This document shows positions 23,604 to 31,402 of a DNA stretch of 35,720 nt, piece by piece. Origin of the DNA: JBLMXQ01 sp050257855 (GTDB lineage Bacteria > Acidobacteriota > Vicinamibacteria > Vicinamibacterales > CAVVIG01). Numbering within the stretch: position 1 is the stretch's first letter; every line of letters begins with the position of its first letter. The stretch spans positions 1 through 35,720 of the forward strand of contig JBLMXQ010000071.1 of assembly GCA_050257855.1 (NCBI GenBank). Reading direction: 5' to 3'. The translations under genes were made by a program, and so were the position numbers. The notes under the pieces are model-generated. The model was not told the origin of the DNA. It saw only the letters and a program-made list of their open reading frames with translations, and did no database searches.

Positions 23604-25377
23604 TCGATCCGCTCTTGTACTGCAGCTCGAACAGCTTGAAGTAGATCCCGCGCGCGGCGAGCAGTTCCTGGTGGGTGCCCGCCTCGCGCAGGCGGCCCTT
23701 GTGCAGCACGAGGATCTTGTCCATGTCCTGGATCGTGGACAGCCGGTGGGCGATTGCGATGGTCGTCCGCCCCTTCATGAGCGCGTGCAGGGCGTCCCGG
23801 ATCAGCAGCTCGGTCTCGGTATCCACGCTGGACGTCGCCTCGTCGAGGATCAGGACACGCGGGTCGAACGCCAGGGCGCGGGCGAACGACAGCAGCTGCT
23901 TCTGCCCGACCGACAGCGTGGCGCCGCGCTCGACGACCTCGCCTGCAAACCCGCCCGGCAGCCGCTCGATGAACGCATCGGCGTGGACCGCGCGCGCCGC
24001 CGCGTGCAGGCGCTCGTTGTCGATTGAGGAATCGCCCAGGCGGATGTTGTCGGCAATCGTGCCGGAGAACAGGTGCACGTCCTGGAGCACGAGGCTGAAG
24101 AGGCCGCGCAGATCGGCCAGGTCGAGTTCGCGCACGTCGACGCCGTCGACGGTGATGCGCCCGCGCTGCACGTCGTAGAAGCGCAGGAGGAGGTTGATCA
24201 GCGTCGTCTTGCCCGATCCGGTCGCGCCGACGATTCCGACGCGCTCGCCGGGGCGGACGTCGAAGCTGACGTCCCTGATCACCCAGTCCGGCTCGTTGTA
24301 CGCGAACCAGACGTGGTCGAACACGATGTGTCCGGCCGCCGGGGCAGGACGCGGCGCGGGCGAGCCCGGCGTCCGGATCGCGACCGGCTCGTCGAGGAGC
24401 TTGAAGATCCGCTCGGACGAGGCCATGGCCGACTGCAGGATGTTGAACTTCTCCGACATGTCGCTGATTGGCTGGAAGAACCGCTGCGAGTACTGCAGGA
24501 ACGCCACGAGAGCGCCGAGCGTCAGGACGCCGCGCAGGACCGCGCCGCCGCCCCACCAGATGATCAGCGCCGAGGCGAGCGCGGCGATCGCTTCGATCGT
24601 CGGATAGAAGACCGCATAGTAGAAGATCGACTCGACGTTCGCGTCGCGGTGCCCGCGGTCGATCGCGTCGAAGCGCTCGAAGTTCAGCCTCTCGCGCCGG
24701 AAGAGCTGCACCGTCGACATGCCGGTGATGTTCTCCTGCAGGAACGCGTTGATGCGCGCGATCCAGAGGCGCACCTTCCGGTACGAGTCCCTGGCGTTCC
24801 GCCGGAACCACTGCGTCACCAGCACGATGAGCGGGAGCACTGCGAACGTGACGAGAGCGAGCCGCCATTCCATCCACAGCATCACCGACATGATGCCGAC
24901 GAGCACGAAGACGTCGCCGAAGACGGCCACGATGCCGGACGTGAACAGGTCGTTCAGCACGTCGACGTCGGACGTGACGCGCGTCATCAGGCGGCCGACC
25001 GGGTTCCTGTCGTAGTAGCGCAGATCGAGGCGCTGCAGATGCGTGTAGATCTCCATCCGCAGGTCGAACATGATCCACTGCCCGATGAGCTGCATCGTCC
25101 ACGTCTGGACGTAGTCGGCCGCGAAGGCGAGGACGAGGATGACCAGGTAGACCAGCGCGAGCCCGTCGAGGCCCGCCAGCCGGCCCGCGGCGATGTAGCG
25201 ATCGATCGCCACCTTGACCAGGTACGGCTGCGCGAGCTGCGTCGCCGCCCCGGTGATGATCGCGACGAACGCGAGAATCACGTGGCGCCAGTAGGGTCGC
25301 AGGTACCGCACCAGCCGCCGCATGAGCCGGCTGTCGTAGGCCTTGCCGAGGACTTCGTCTTCGTGCGTCCCGCTCAC
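23533..25377 (-). CDS. ABC exporter half-transporter, catalytic-site subunit
   Basis: This 614-residue protein has six membrane helices (about 30-320) and an ATPase domain with Walker A GATGSGKT (384-391), signature LSVGQ, Walker B VLILDEATSSVD with catalytic E513, and IAHRLST switch His. The signature deviates from LSGGQ. The partner upstream has the complementary pattern, so the two probably form one heterodimeric exporter of the BmrCD/TM287-288 kind. The substrate is unknown; drugs or lipids are typical. The last 30 residues (PEEPTRVGAAPDAGG) are low complexity and overlap the 3D gene. The start overlaps the partner by four bases. Confidence 0.92.
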   Translation of the reverse strand: MSGTHEDEVLGKAYDSRLMRRLVRYLRPYWRHVILAFVAIITGAATQLAQPYLVKVAIDRYIAAGRLAGLDGLALVYLVILVLAFAADYVQTWTMQLIGQWIMFDLRMEIYTHLQRLDLRYYDRNPVGRLMTRVTSDVDVLNDLFTSGIVAVFGDVFVLVGIMSVMLWMEWRLALVTFAVLPLIVLVTQWFRRNARDSYRKVRLWIARINAFLQENITGMSTVQLFRRERLNFERFDAIDRGHRDANVESIFYYAVFYPTIEAIAALASALIIWWGGGAVLRGVLTLGALVAFLQYSQRFFQPISDMSEKFNILQSAMASSERIFKLLDEPVAIRTPGSPAPRPAPAAGHIVFDHVWFAYNEPDWVIRDVSFDVRPGERVGIVGATGSGKTTLINLLLRFYDVQRGRITVDGVDVRELDLADLRGLFSLVLQDVHLFSGTIADNIRLGDSSIDNERLHAAARAVHADAFIERLPGGFAGEVVERGATLSVGQKQLLSFARALAFDPRVLILDEATSSVDTETELLIRDALHALMKGRTTIAIAHRLSTIQDMDKILVLHKGRLREAGTHQELLAARGIYFKLFELQYKSGSITGRPEEPTRVGAAPDAGGTADP

Positions 25378-27167
25378 GACGCCGCCAGCTCCTCTTCCAG
25401 CAGCTGCTTGCGGTGCAGCTCGGCGTACAGTCCGTTCCGGCCCACCAGCTCGTCGTGCGTGCCGCGCTCGGCGATCCGGCCCCCGTCGAGCACGAGAATC
25501 TGGTCGGCGTCGCGCACCGTCGAGATGCGGTGCGACACGATGATCGAGGTCCGCTCCCGCATCACCGTTCGAAGGCGCGACAGGATCTCTTCCTCGGTGT
25601 ACGTGTCGACCGCGGACAGCGCGTCGTCGAGGACCAGGATCCGCGGGTCGATGACGACCGCGCGCGCGAGCGCCGTGCGCTGCTTCTGGCCGCCGGAGAG
25701 CGTGATCCCGCGCTCGCCGACCATCGTCTCGTAGCCCTGCGGGAACTCGGCGACGTCCTTGTCGAGCCGCGCGATGGCGGCGGCGGACAGGATGCGATCC
25801 CGCCGGAGCTCGGATGCCCCGCCCGCCCGCTCGATGGCGTCCAGCCCGAACGCGATGTTGTCGGCGAGCGTGTCGGAGAACAGGAACGGCTCCTGCGGCA
25901 CGAAGCCGATCGCGCCGCGCAGCACGCCCAGCGGGAGGTCGCGCACGTCGACGCCGTCGACGAAGACCGTTCCGCGCGGCGGCTCGTGCAGGCGCGCGAG
26001 CAGGCTGATGAGCGTCGTCTTGCCGGACCCGGTGACACCGACCAGCGCGACCGTCTGTCCGGCTTCGATGCGGGCCGACACGTGGTCGAGCACCGGCGTC
26101 GTGCCGTAGGCGAACGTGAGGTCACGGAATTCGATCGCGCCGAGGATCGGGGCAGCCCCCTCCGCCGTGCCCTCGTCGCGGATGGCCGGCTCGACCTGGA
26201 GCACCTCGAGCATCCGCTTCCACGAAGCCATGCCGCGCTGCAGCATGTTCGTGACCCATCCGAACGCGATCATCGGCCAGCTCAGTCGTCCGAGATATCC
26301 GGTGAAGGCGACGAACTGGCCGACCGTGATGCGCCCGAGGATCACTTCGCGGCTCCCGAGCCAGACGACGAGGAGCGTGCCGAGGCCGAGGAAGAAGGCC
26401 ATGCTCGGAAAGAAGAAGCCCTGCAGCGCGATCAGCCGCCGGTTGCGGGCGAGGTACTCCGTGTTGGAGCGCCGGAACCGCTCGACCTCGGCTGCCTCCT
26501 GGCGGTAGGCCCGCACGACGCGCACGCCGGCGAGCGCTTCCTGGGTGACGGCGCTGAGGTCGGCGAGCTGCGCCTGGATGCGCTCGAATCGCTTGTGGAT
26601 GGCGCTCCCGAAGACCTTCACCGAAACGGACACGAACGGCAGCGGGATCAGCGACAGCAGCGTCAGCCGCGCGTCGATCGCGATCATCATCGACAGGGCA
26701 ACGATGAGGGTGAGGATGGTGTTCGCGGAGTACATGACCGACGGGCCGATCATCATCCGGACGGCCGACAGGTCGCTCGTCGCGCGCGACATCAGGTCGC
26801 CGGTGCGGTGCGTCTGGAAGTACGAGAGCGGGAGCTTCTCCAGGTGCGCGAAGAAGTCGTTCCGCATGTCGTACTCGATGTCGCGCGAGGCGCCCATCAG
26901 GATCCAGCGCATCAGGAAGCGGAACAGGCCCGAGAACAGGCCGATGGCGAGCAGGATGCTGCCGTAGAAGAGAAGCTTCGCCCCGGTGACGCCGCGCTCG
27001 AGGTCGTCGATCGCGTGGCCGAGGACGAGCGGCGAGGTCAGCGTGATGCTGGTGCTGGCGACGACCGTCGCCAGGCCGAAAAGGAACCGCCGGCGGTAGC
27101 GGAGGACATAGCCGAGCAGATGGCGAATCGGCGACACAGGCCGAGTATAACCGTCGCGTGGAGACAT
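25374..27167 (-). CDS. ABC exporter half-transporter, degenerate-site subunit
   Basis: This 597-residue protein has six membrane helices and an ATPase domain with Walker A GVTGSGKT, a canonical signature LSGGQ, and Walker B ILVLDDALSAVD in which D515 replaces the catalytic Glu. The switch His is kept (VSHRIST). Asp at this place marks the degenerate site of heterodimeric exporters. It would pair with the downstream 614-residue subunit. The ATG at 27167 lacks a ribosome site; a GTG at 27137, ten codons later, lies six bases after TATACT and may be the true, leaderless start. Confidence 0.92.
   Translation of the reverse strand: MSPRDGYTRPVSPIRHLLGYVLRYRRRFLFGLATVVASTSITLTSPLVLGHAIDDLERGVTGAKLLFYGSILLAIGLFSGLFRFLMRWILMGASRDIEYDMRNDFFAHLEKLPLSYFQTHRTGDLMSRATSDLSAVRMMIGPSVMYSANTILTLIVALSMMIAIDARLTLLSLIPLPFVSVSVKVFGSAIHKRFERIQAQLADLSAVTQEALAGVRVVRAYRQEAAEVERFRRSNTEYLARNRRLIALQGFFFPSMAFFLGLGTLLVVWLGSREVILGRITVGQFVAFTGYLGRLSWPMIAFGWVTNMLQRGMASWKRMLEVLQVEPAIRDEGTAEGAAPILGAIEFRDLTFAYGTTPVLDHVSARIEAGQTVALVGVTGSGKTTLISLLARLHEPPRGTVFVDGVDVRDLPLGVLRGAIGFVPQEPFLFSDTLADNIAFGLDAIERAGGASELRRDRILSAAAIARLDKDVAEFPQGYETMVGERGITLSGGQKQRTALARAVVIDPRILVLDDALSAVDTYTEEEILSRLRTVMRERTSIIVSHRISTVRDADQILVLDGGRIAERGTHDELVGRNGLYAELHRKQLLEEELAAS
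27144..27149 (-). promoter_or_regulatory. Candidate -10 box of the ABC exporter operon
   Basis: On the minus strand TATACT ends six bases before the in-frame GTG at 27137. If used, it would exclude the ATG at 27167, which lies upstream of the transcription start. A -35 is not evident. Confidence 0.4.
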
Positions 27168-27202
27168 TCGATTACACCGCTGGATTCAGCTGCCCGGGCT
27201 GG

Positions 27203-27208
27203 TAGAAT
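27203..27208 (+). promoter_or_regulatory. Candidate -10 box of cstA
   Basis: TAGAAT ends eight bases before the cstA ATG with only a C-rich stretch between, so no Shine-Dalgarno. The spacing suggests a leaderless or nearly leaderless mRNA. A hairpin-like GCTGCCCGGGC lies just upstream. Confidence 0.4.
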
Positions 27209-27216
27209 CCCCCGCT

Positions 27217-29031
27217 ATGCATGCCCTGTACATCGTCCTGCCGGTTCTCTGCATCCTGGCCATCGCGTACCGCTACTACAGCGCGTTCATCGCCGCGAAG
27301 GTCATGGTGCTGGACGACTCGAGGGTCACCCCGGCGCACACGAAGTACGACGGCGCGAACTACTACCCGACCAGCCGCTGGGTGCTGTTCGGCCACCATT
27401 TTGCCGCCATCACCGGCGCCGGGCCGCTCATCGGCCCCGTGCTCGCCGCGCAGTTCGGCTACGCGCCGGGCCTGATCTGGCTGGTCGCCGGTGTGTGCCT
27501 CGCCGGCGCGGTCCACGACTACATCGCGCTCTGGGCGTCCACCCGCCGCGGCGGACGGTCGCTGGCCGATATCGCCCGATCCGAGATCAGCTCGACCGCC
27601 GGGATCACGGCGTGCATCGCGATCCTCTTCATCATGATCATCGCCCTCGCGGGCCTCGGGATCGCGGTGGTGAACGCGCTCGCCGAGAGCGCCTGGGGCA
27701 CGTTCACGATCGGCGTCACCATTCCGCTCGCGATCTTCATGGGCTACTACATGTTCCGGTGGCGCAGGGGGAAAATCAAGGAAGCGACGATCATCGGCGT
27801 GGCGATCATGATGGCCGGCGTCATCCTCGGCAAGCCCTTTGCCGCCTCGCCGTGGGGACACTATCTCGTGCTCACGCCGCATCAGATCACGATCGCGCTG
27901 GCCGTCTACGGCTTCGCCGCCTCCGTCATGCCGGTGTGGATGCTCCTCACGCCGCGCGCGTACCTCAGCACGTACATGAAGATCGGCACGATTCTCATCC
28001 TGGTGCTGGGCGTGATGCTGGTCAACCCGGTGCTCCAGATGCCGGCCATGACCCAGTACGTCGCCGGCGGCGGCCCGATCATCCCCGGGCCGATGTTCCC
28101 GTTCGTCTTCATCACCATCGCCTGCGGCGCGATTTCGGGCTTCCATTCGCTCATCGCCTCCGGCACGACGCCGAAGATGGTGGACAAGGAGAGCGACATC
28201 CGTCCGATCGGCTACGGCGCCATGCTGTTCGAAGGGCTGGTCGGCGTGATGGCGATGATCGCCGCGACGGCGCTGCACCCGGCCGACTACTTCGCGATCA
28301 ACACCTCGGTCGCCAAGTTCGCGACGCTCGGCATGCATCCCGTGAACCTCGCCGTCCTCCAGACGCAGGTGGGCGAGATCGTCACCGGCCGTCCCGGCGG
28401 CGCCGTGTCGCTCGCGGTGGGCATGGCGCAGATCTTCGCGGGCCTGCCGGGCATGAAGGGGCTGATGGCGTACTGGTACCACTTCGCCATCATGTTCGAG
28501 GCGGTCTTCATCCTGACGACGATCGACGCCGGCACGCGCGTGGGCCGCTTCCTGCTGCAGGAGTTCGGCGGGCGCGTCTGGAAGCCGCTGGGCGAGACGA
28601 ACTGGCTCCCCGGCTCCATCGTGTCGACCGCGGCCCTCGTGCTCGCGTGGGCCTACTTCATCTGGACGGGCAACATCAGCACGATCTGGCCGATGTTCGG
28701 CATCGCGAACCAGCTCCTCGCCGGCGTCGCGCTCGCGGTCGGCACGACCATCATCATCAACATCGGCCGCGCGAAGTATGCGTGGGTCACGTTCCTGCCC
28801 CTCTGCTTCGTCGCCACGATGACCCTGACGGCAGGCTACATGAGCGTGCGTGACAGCTTCTGGCCGATGGCCGTGGGCGCCGACCCGGCACTCAACGTGC
28901 AGGGCTACGTCAACTCGATCTGCACCGTGATCATGATGGGGTGCGCCATCGTCATCCTGGCGTCGGCGGCGCGGCGCTGGGTGGCCGTGCTGACCGGCAA
29001 GGAACCAACCCTCGAGCTGGCCGAAGCCTGA
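27217..29031 (+). CDS. cstA: Carbon starvation protein A (CstA) family transporter
   Basis: This 604-residue protein is a many-spanning membrane protein with the CstA signature: TSRWVLFGHHFAAITGAGPLIGPVLAAQFGYAPGLIWLVAG and AGAVHDYIALWASTRRGGRSLADIA. E. coli CstA and BtsT import peptides or pyruvate on carbon limitation. It is shorter than E. coli CstA (701 residues), like many non-enteric members. The first helix starts right after the ATG. A possible micropeptide gene follows seven bases after the stop. Confidence 0.94.
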   Translation: MHALYIVLPVLCILAIAYRYYSAFIAAKVMVLDDSRVTPAHTKYDGANYYPTSRWVLFGHHFAAITGAGPLIGPVLAAQFGYAPGLIWLVAGVCLAGAVHDYIALWASTRRGGRSLADIARSEISSTAGITACIAILFIMIIALAGLGIAVVNALAESAWGTFTIGVTIPLAIFMGYYMFRWRRGKIKEATIIGVAIMMAGVILGKPFAASPWGHYLVLTPHQITIALAVYGFAASVMPVWMLLTPRAYLSTYMKIGTILILVLGVMLVNPVLQMPAMTQYVAGGGPIIPGPMFPFVFITIACGAISGFHSLIASGTTPKMVDKESDIRPIGYGAMLFEGLVGVMAMIAATALHPADYFAINTSVAKFATLGMHPVNLAVLQTQVGEIVTGRPGGAVSLAVGMAQIFAGLPGMKGLMAYWYHFAIMFEAVFILTTIDAGTRVGRFLLQEFGGRVWKPLGETNWLPGSIVSTAALVLAWAYFIWTGNISTIWPMFGIANQLLAGVALAVGTTIIINIGRAKYAWVTFLPLCFVATMTLTAGYMSVRDSFWPMAVGADPALNVQGYVNSICTVIMMGCAIVILASAARRWVAVLTGKEPTLELAEA

Positions 29032-29037
29032 GGCGCG

Positions 29038-29106
29038 ATGAAGAAGATCCTCCAGGTGCTCCGCGAAATCATCGAGGCGCTGTACCGCACGCCGCCCCCC
29101 TGTTGA
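29038..29106 (+). CDS. Possible 22-residue micropeptide after cstA
   Basis: The ATG at 29038 opens a 22-codon frame, MKKILQVLREIIEALYRTPPPC. GAGG, overlapping the cstA stop, lies four bases before it, so it could be translated by coupling. The first 17 residues would form an amphipathic basic helix. In E. coli, cstA and btsT are followed by small genes (ybdD, yjiX, about 65 residues); this peptide shows no similarity I can see to them. It may be chance. Confidence 0.45.
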   Translation: MKKILQVLREIIEALYRTPPPC

Positions 29107-29118
29107 GGGATCGACGCA

Positions 29119-29172
29119 CGGTCGCTGGAGCGCGACCGCCTCAAATAGCCAGCCGCCGGCTGTTGTGTTATT
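29119..29172 (+). terminator. Candidate terminator hairpins after cstA
   Basis: CGGTCGC and GCGACCG pair around six bases (29119-29138). Then CAGCC and GGCTG pair around GCC (29150-29162) and are followed by TTGTGTTATT. The second has the shape of a weak intrinsic terminator. Confidence 0.5.
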
Positions 29173-29238
29173 CTCCTAGAGCCTTCCCAGCAGGCGCACG
29201 TCTCGCGACATTCACTTTTCCGGGGACAGACGGGTTCT

Positions 29239-30075
29239 ATGAACAGATCCGCTATTCGCCTGTACGGGAGTGCCGGCCTCGCGACGTTCTTCCTGTTGGC
29301 CGCCGCGCCGGTGCGCGCCCAGTTCGCGCCGCGGCCAATCGGCAACCCGCCGGTCGGCGAGACGTATCACATCGAAGGCGCCGTCGGGTTCTGGAGTCCG
29401 GGCGCCGACATCAAGATCACGAGCGAGTCGCTGGGCATCCTCGGCACCGAGATCGACGCCAAGCAGGATCTGGGGCTGACGGACGGGCGATTCCCCGAGC
29501 TGCACCTCGTGCTGCGCCCGTTCAAGAAGCACAAGCTGCGGTTTCAGTACATCCCCATCTCGTACAGTCAGTCCGCGACCCTGACGCGTACCGTCATCTT
29601 CAACGGGCAGAGGTTCTCGGCCGGGGTGCCGGTCACGTCGAGCCTCGACTGGAAGGCGTTCCGGTTCGGGTACGAGTACGACGTGGCGTACACGAACCGC
29701 TGGTATGCGGGCCTGCTGCTCGACGTCAAGTACACCAACGTCAACGTGACGCTCGCCGACAAATTCACGACGGAGTTCACGCACGCCAAGGCGCCGATCC
29801 CGGCCATCGGCGGCGTCGGGCGCGTCTACCTGATGCCGAATCTCTCGGTCACCGGCGAGCTGTCCGGCTTCACCCTGGGATGGCTGCCGAGCAGCGTCAC
29901 GAAAGGCAACACCGGCCACTACGTCGACTTCGACCTCTACGGCACGTACAACGTCACCGACAACGTCGGCGTGCAGGTCGGGTACCGGTCGTTCGACGTC
30001 GGCTACTTCGTCAAGACCGATTCCGGGTCGTTCGTCCTGAAGGGCCTCTGGCTCGGAGGCGTCGTCCGGTACTGA
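29239..30075 (+). CDS. Outer-membrane beta-barrel protein, unknown role
   Basis: This 278-residue protein has a signal peptide (LYGSAGLATFFLLAAAPVRA-Q) and then alternating amphipathic strands with aromatic edges: KLRFQYIPISYSQS, AFRFGYEYDVAYTNRWYAGLLLDVKYTNVNVTL, YVDFDLYGTYNVTDNVGVQVGYRSFDVGYFVKT. The last residue is Tyr (LGGVVRY), as in BAM substrates. No family name is recognised; porin-like or structural roles are possible. It seems to stand alone, with repeats right after its stop. Confidence 0.78.
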   Translation: MNRSAIRLYGSAGLATFFLLAAAPVRAQFAPRPIGNPPVGETYHIEGAVGFWSPGADIKITSESLGILGTEIDAKQDLGLTDGRFPELHLVLRPFKKHKLRFQYIPISYSQSATLTRTVIFNGQRFSAGVPVTSSLDWKAFRFGYEYDVAYTNRWYAGLLLDVKYTNVNVTLADKFTTEFTHAKAPIPAIGGVGRVYLMPNLSVTGELSGFTLGWLPSSVTKGNTGHYVDFDLYGTYNVTDNVGVQVGYRSFDVGYFVKTDSGSFVLKGLWLGGVVRY

Positions 30076-30076
30076 T

Positions 30077-30200
30077 TCGGTAGGGGACGGCCTTCAGACC
30101 GTCCGATCTGTAGGGGACGGCCTTCAGGCCGTCCCGATCTGTCGTCCGAACTGTAGGGGACGGCCTTCAGGCCGTCCCAAGCCTTCAGGCCATCCCGGTC
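30077..30200. repeat. Cluster of three palindromic repeats plus a fragment
   Basis: Cores of the GGACGGCCTTCAGGCCGTCC type start at 30084 (one mismatch, CAGACCGTCC), 30114 and 30157. A fragment CCTTCAGGCCATCCC follows at 30182-30196. Each full copy is preceded by GTAGG. The cluster separates two convergent genes, where a two-way terminator would be useful, but no T-run is present. Confidence 0.9.
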
Positions 30201-30212
30201 GCGTCCCGATCG

Positions 30213-31388
30213 TCAATGTATGGCGGTGGCGGCGAGCTTTGCCATCCGCCGGTCCGCCTCCCTCAGCGTCTCGTCGCGCTTGCAGAAGCAGAACCGCAGC
30301 TTCGTCCGTCCGGCGCCCGGCGTCTTGTAGAAGCTGCTGCCCGGCACCGCCGCCACGCCGATCTCCTTCACCAGGAACCGCGCGAACTCGACGTCGTCCG
30401 GGAATCCGAACCCGCCGACGTCGGTCATGATGTAGTACGCGCCGTACGGCTTGTAGCAGGCGAAGTGATGCCGGCCGAGGATGCCGAGCAGCAGGTCGCG
30501 CCGCTGCTGGTAGTCCGCGGCCAGCGCGGCGTAGTAGGCGTCGGGCAGACCGAGCGCCACGGCGCCGGCTTCCTGGAGCGGCGCCGGCGCGCCGACCGTG
30601 AGGAAATCGTGCACCTTCCGGATGGCGCCGGTGAGCGACGCGGGGGAGATCGTCCAGCCGACGCGCCAGCCGGTCACGCTGTAGGTCTTCGACAGGCCGT
30701 TGATCGTCACGGTGCGGTCGGCCATTCCCTCGATGGACGCCATCGGCACGTGCCGCCAGCCGTCGTAGACGATGTGCTCGTAGATCTCGTCCGCGATCGC
30801 GATCACGTCCCACTTGCGGCAGAGCGCGGCGATCGTCTCGAGCTCCTCGCGCGTGAACACCTTGCCGGTCGGATTGTTCGGCGTGTTGATGATGATCGCC
30901 TTCGTCCTGTCGTTGAAGGCGGAGGCGAGCTCGTCCGGGTCGAAGCTCCATGACGGCTCGTGAAGGGTGACGTAGCGGGGCGTGGCGCCCGACAGGATCG
31001 CGTCCGGCCCGTAGTTCTCGTAGAACGGCTCGAACACGATCACCTCGTCGCCCGGATCGATGATCGCCATCATGGTCGACATCATCGCCTCGGTCGATCC
31101 GCAGCACACCGTCACCTGCTCGTCCGGAACCACCGCCACCCCGTACCGGCGCGTGAACTCGCGCGCGACCGCTTCCCGCAGCGGCCGGGCGCCCCACGTG
31201 ACGGCGTACTGGTTGACGTCGGCGGCGATTGCCGCGCACGCGGCGTCCTTGACGGCCGCCGGCGCCGGAAAGTCCGGAAAGCCCTGGGAGAGGTTGACGC
31301 CGCCGTACAGGTCGTTCAGGCGGGTCATCTCGCGAATCACCGACTCGGTGAACTGCGTCGCTTTCTTCGATCCCGTGAGCTTGGACAT
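30213..31388 (-). CDS. Class I/II PLP-dependent aminotransferase
   Basis: This 391-residue protein has the fold type I aminotransferase motifs: GGVNLSQGFPDFPAP, NQYAVTWGARPLREAVA, the PNNPTGKV loop, AIADEIYEHIVYDG (PLP-binding Asp and Tyr), and NGLSKTYSVTGWRVGW with the PLP lysine K234. A late KLRFCFCKRDETL carries the carboxylate-binding Arg. It resembles methionine or kynurenine aminotransferases; the exact substrate is unclear. The ATG at 31388 is 11 bases after the slt stop. The frame is open far upstream, but that is antisense-like shadow of slt. Confidence 0.92.
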   Translation of the reverse strand: MSKLTGSKKATQFTESVIREMTRLNDLYGGVNLSQGFPDFPAPAAVKDAACAAIAADVNQYAVTWGARPLREAVAREFTRRYGVAVVPDEQVTVCCGSTEAMMSTMMAIIDPGDEVIVFEPFYENYGPDAILSGATPRYVTLHEPSWSFDPDELASAFNDRTKAIIINTPNNPTGKVFTREELETIAALCRKWDVIAIADEIYEHIVYDGWRHVPMASIEGMADRTVTINGLSKTYSVTGWRVGWTISPASLTGAIRKVHDFLTVGAPAPLQEAGAVALGLPDAYYAALAADYQQRRDLLLGILGRHHFACYKPYGAYYIMTDVGGFGFPDDVEFARFLVKEIGVAAVPGSSFYKTPGAGRTKLRFCFCKRDETLREADRRMAKLAATAIH

Positions 31389-31396
31389 AAAACGGA

Positions 31397-31402
31397 ATTC
31401 TA
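31397..31402 (-). promoter_or_regulatory. Candidate -10 box of the aminotransferase gene
   Basis: On the minus strand TAGAAT ends eight bases before the ATG. Its first three bases are the slt stop codon. It might give a leaderless aminotransferase mRNA independent of slt. No -35 is evident. Confidence 0.35.

Noticed and set aside
25413..28853. An 1146-codon plus-strand frame over the ABC genes and cstA
   Set aside because: It is antisense to the ABC genes and out of frame with cstA; no family motifs are seen.
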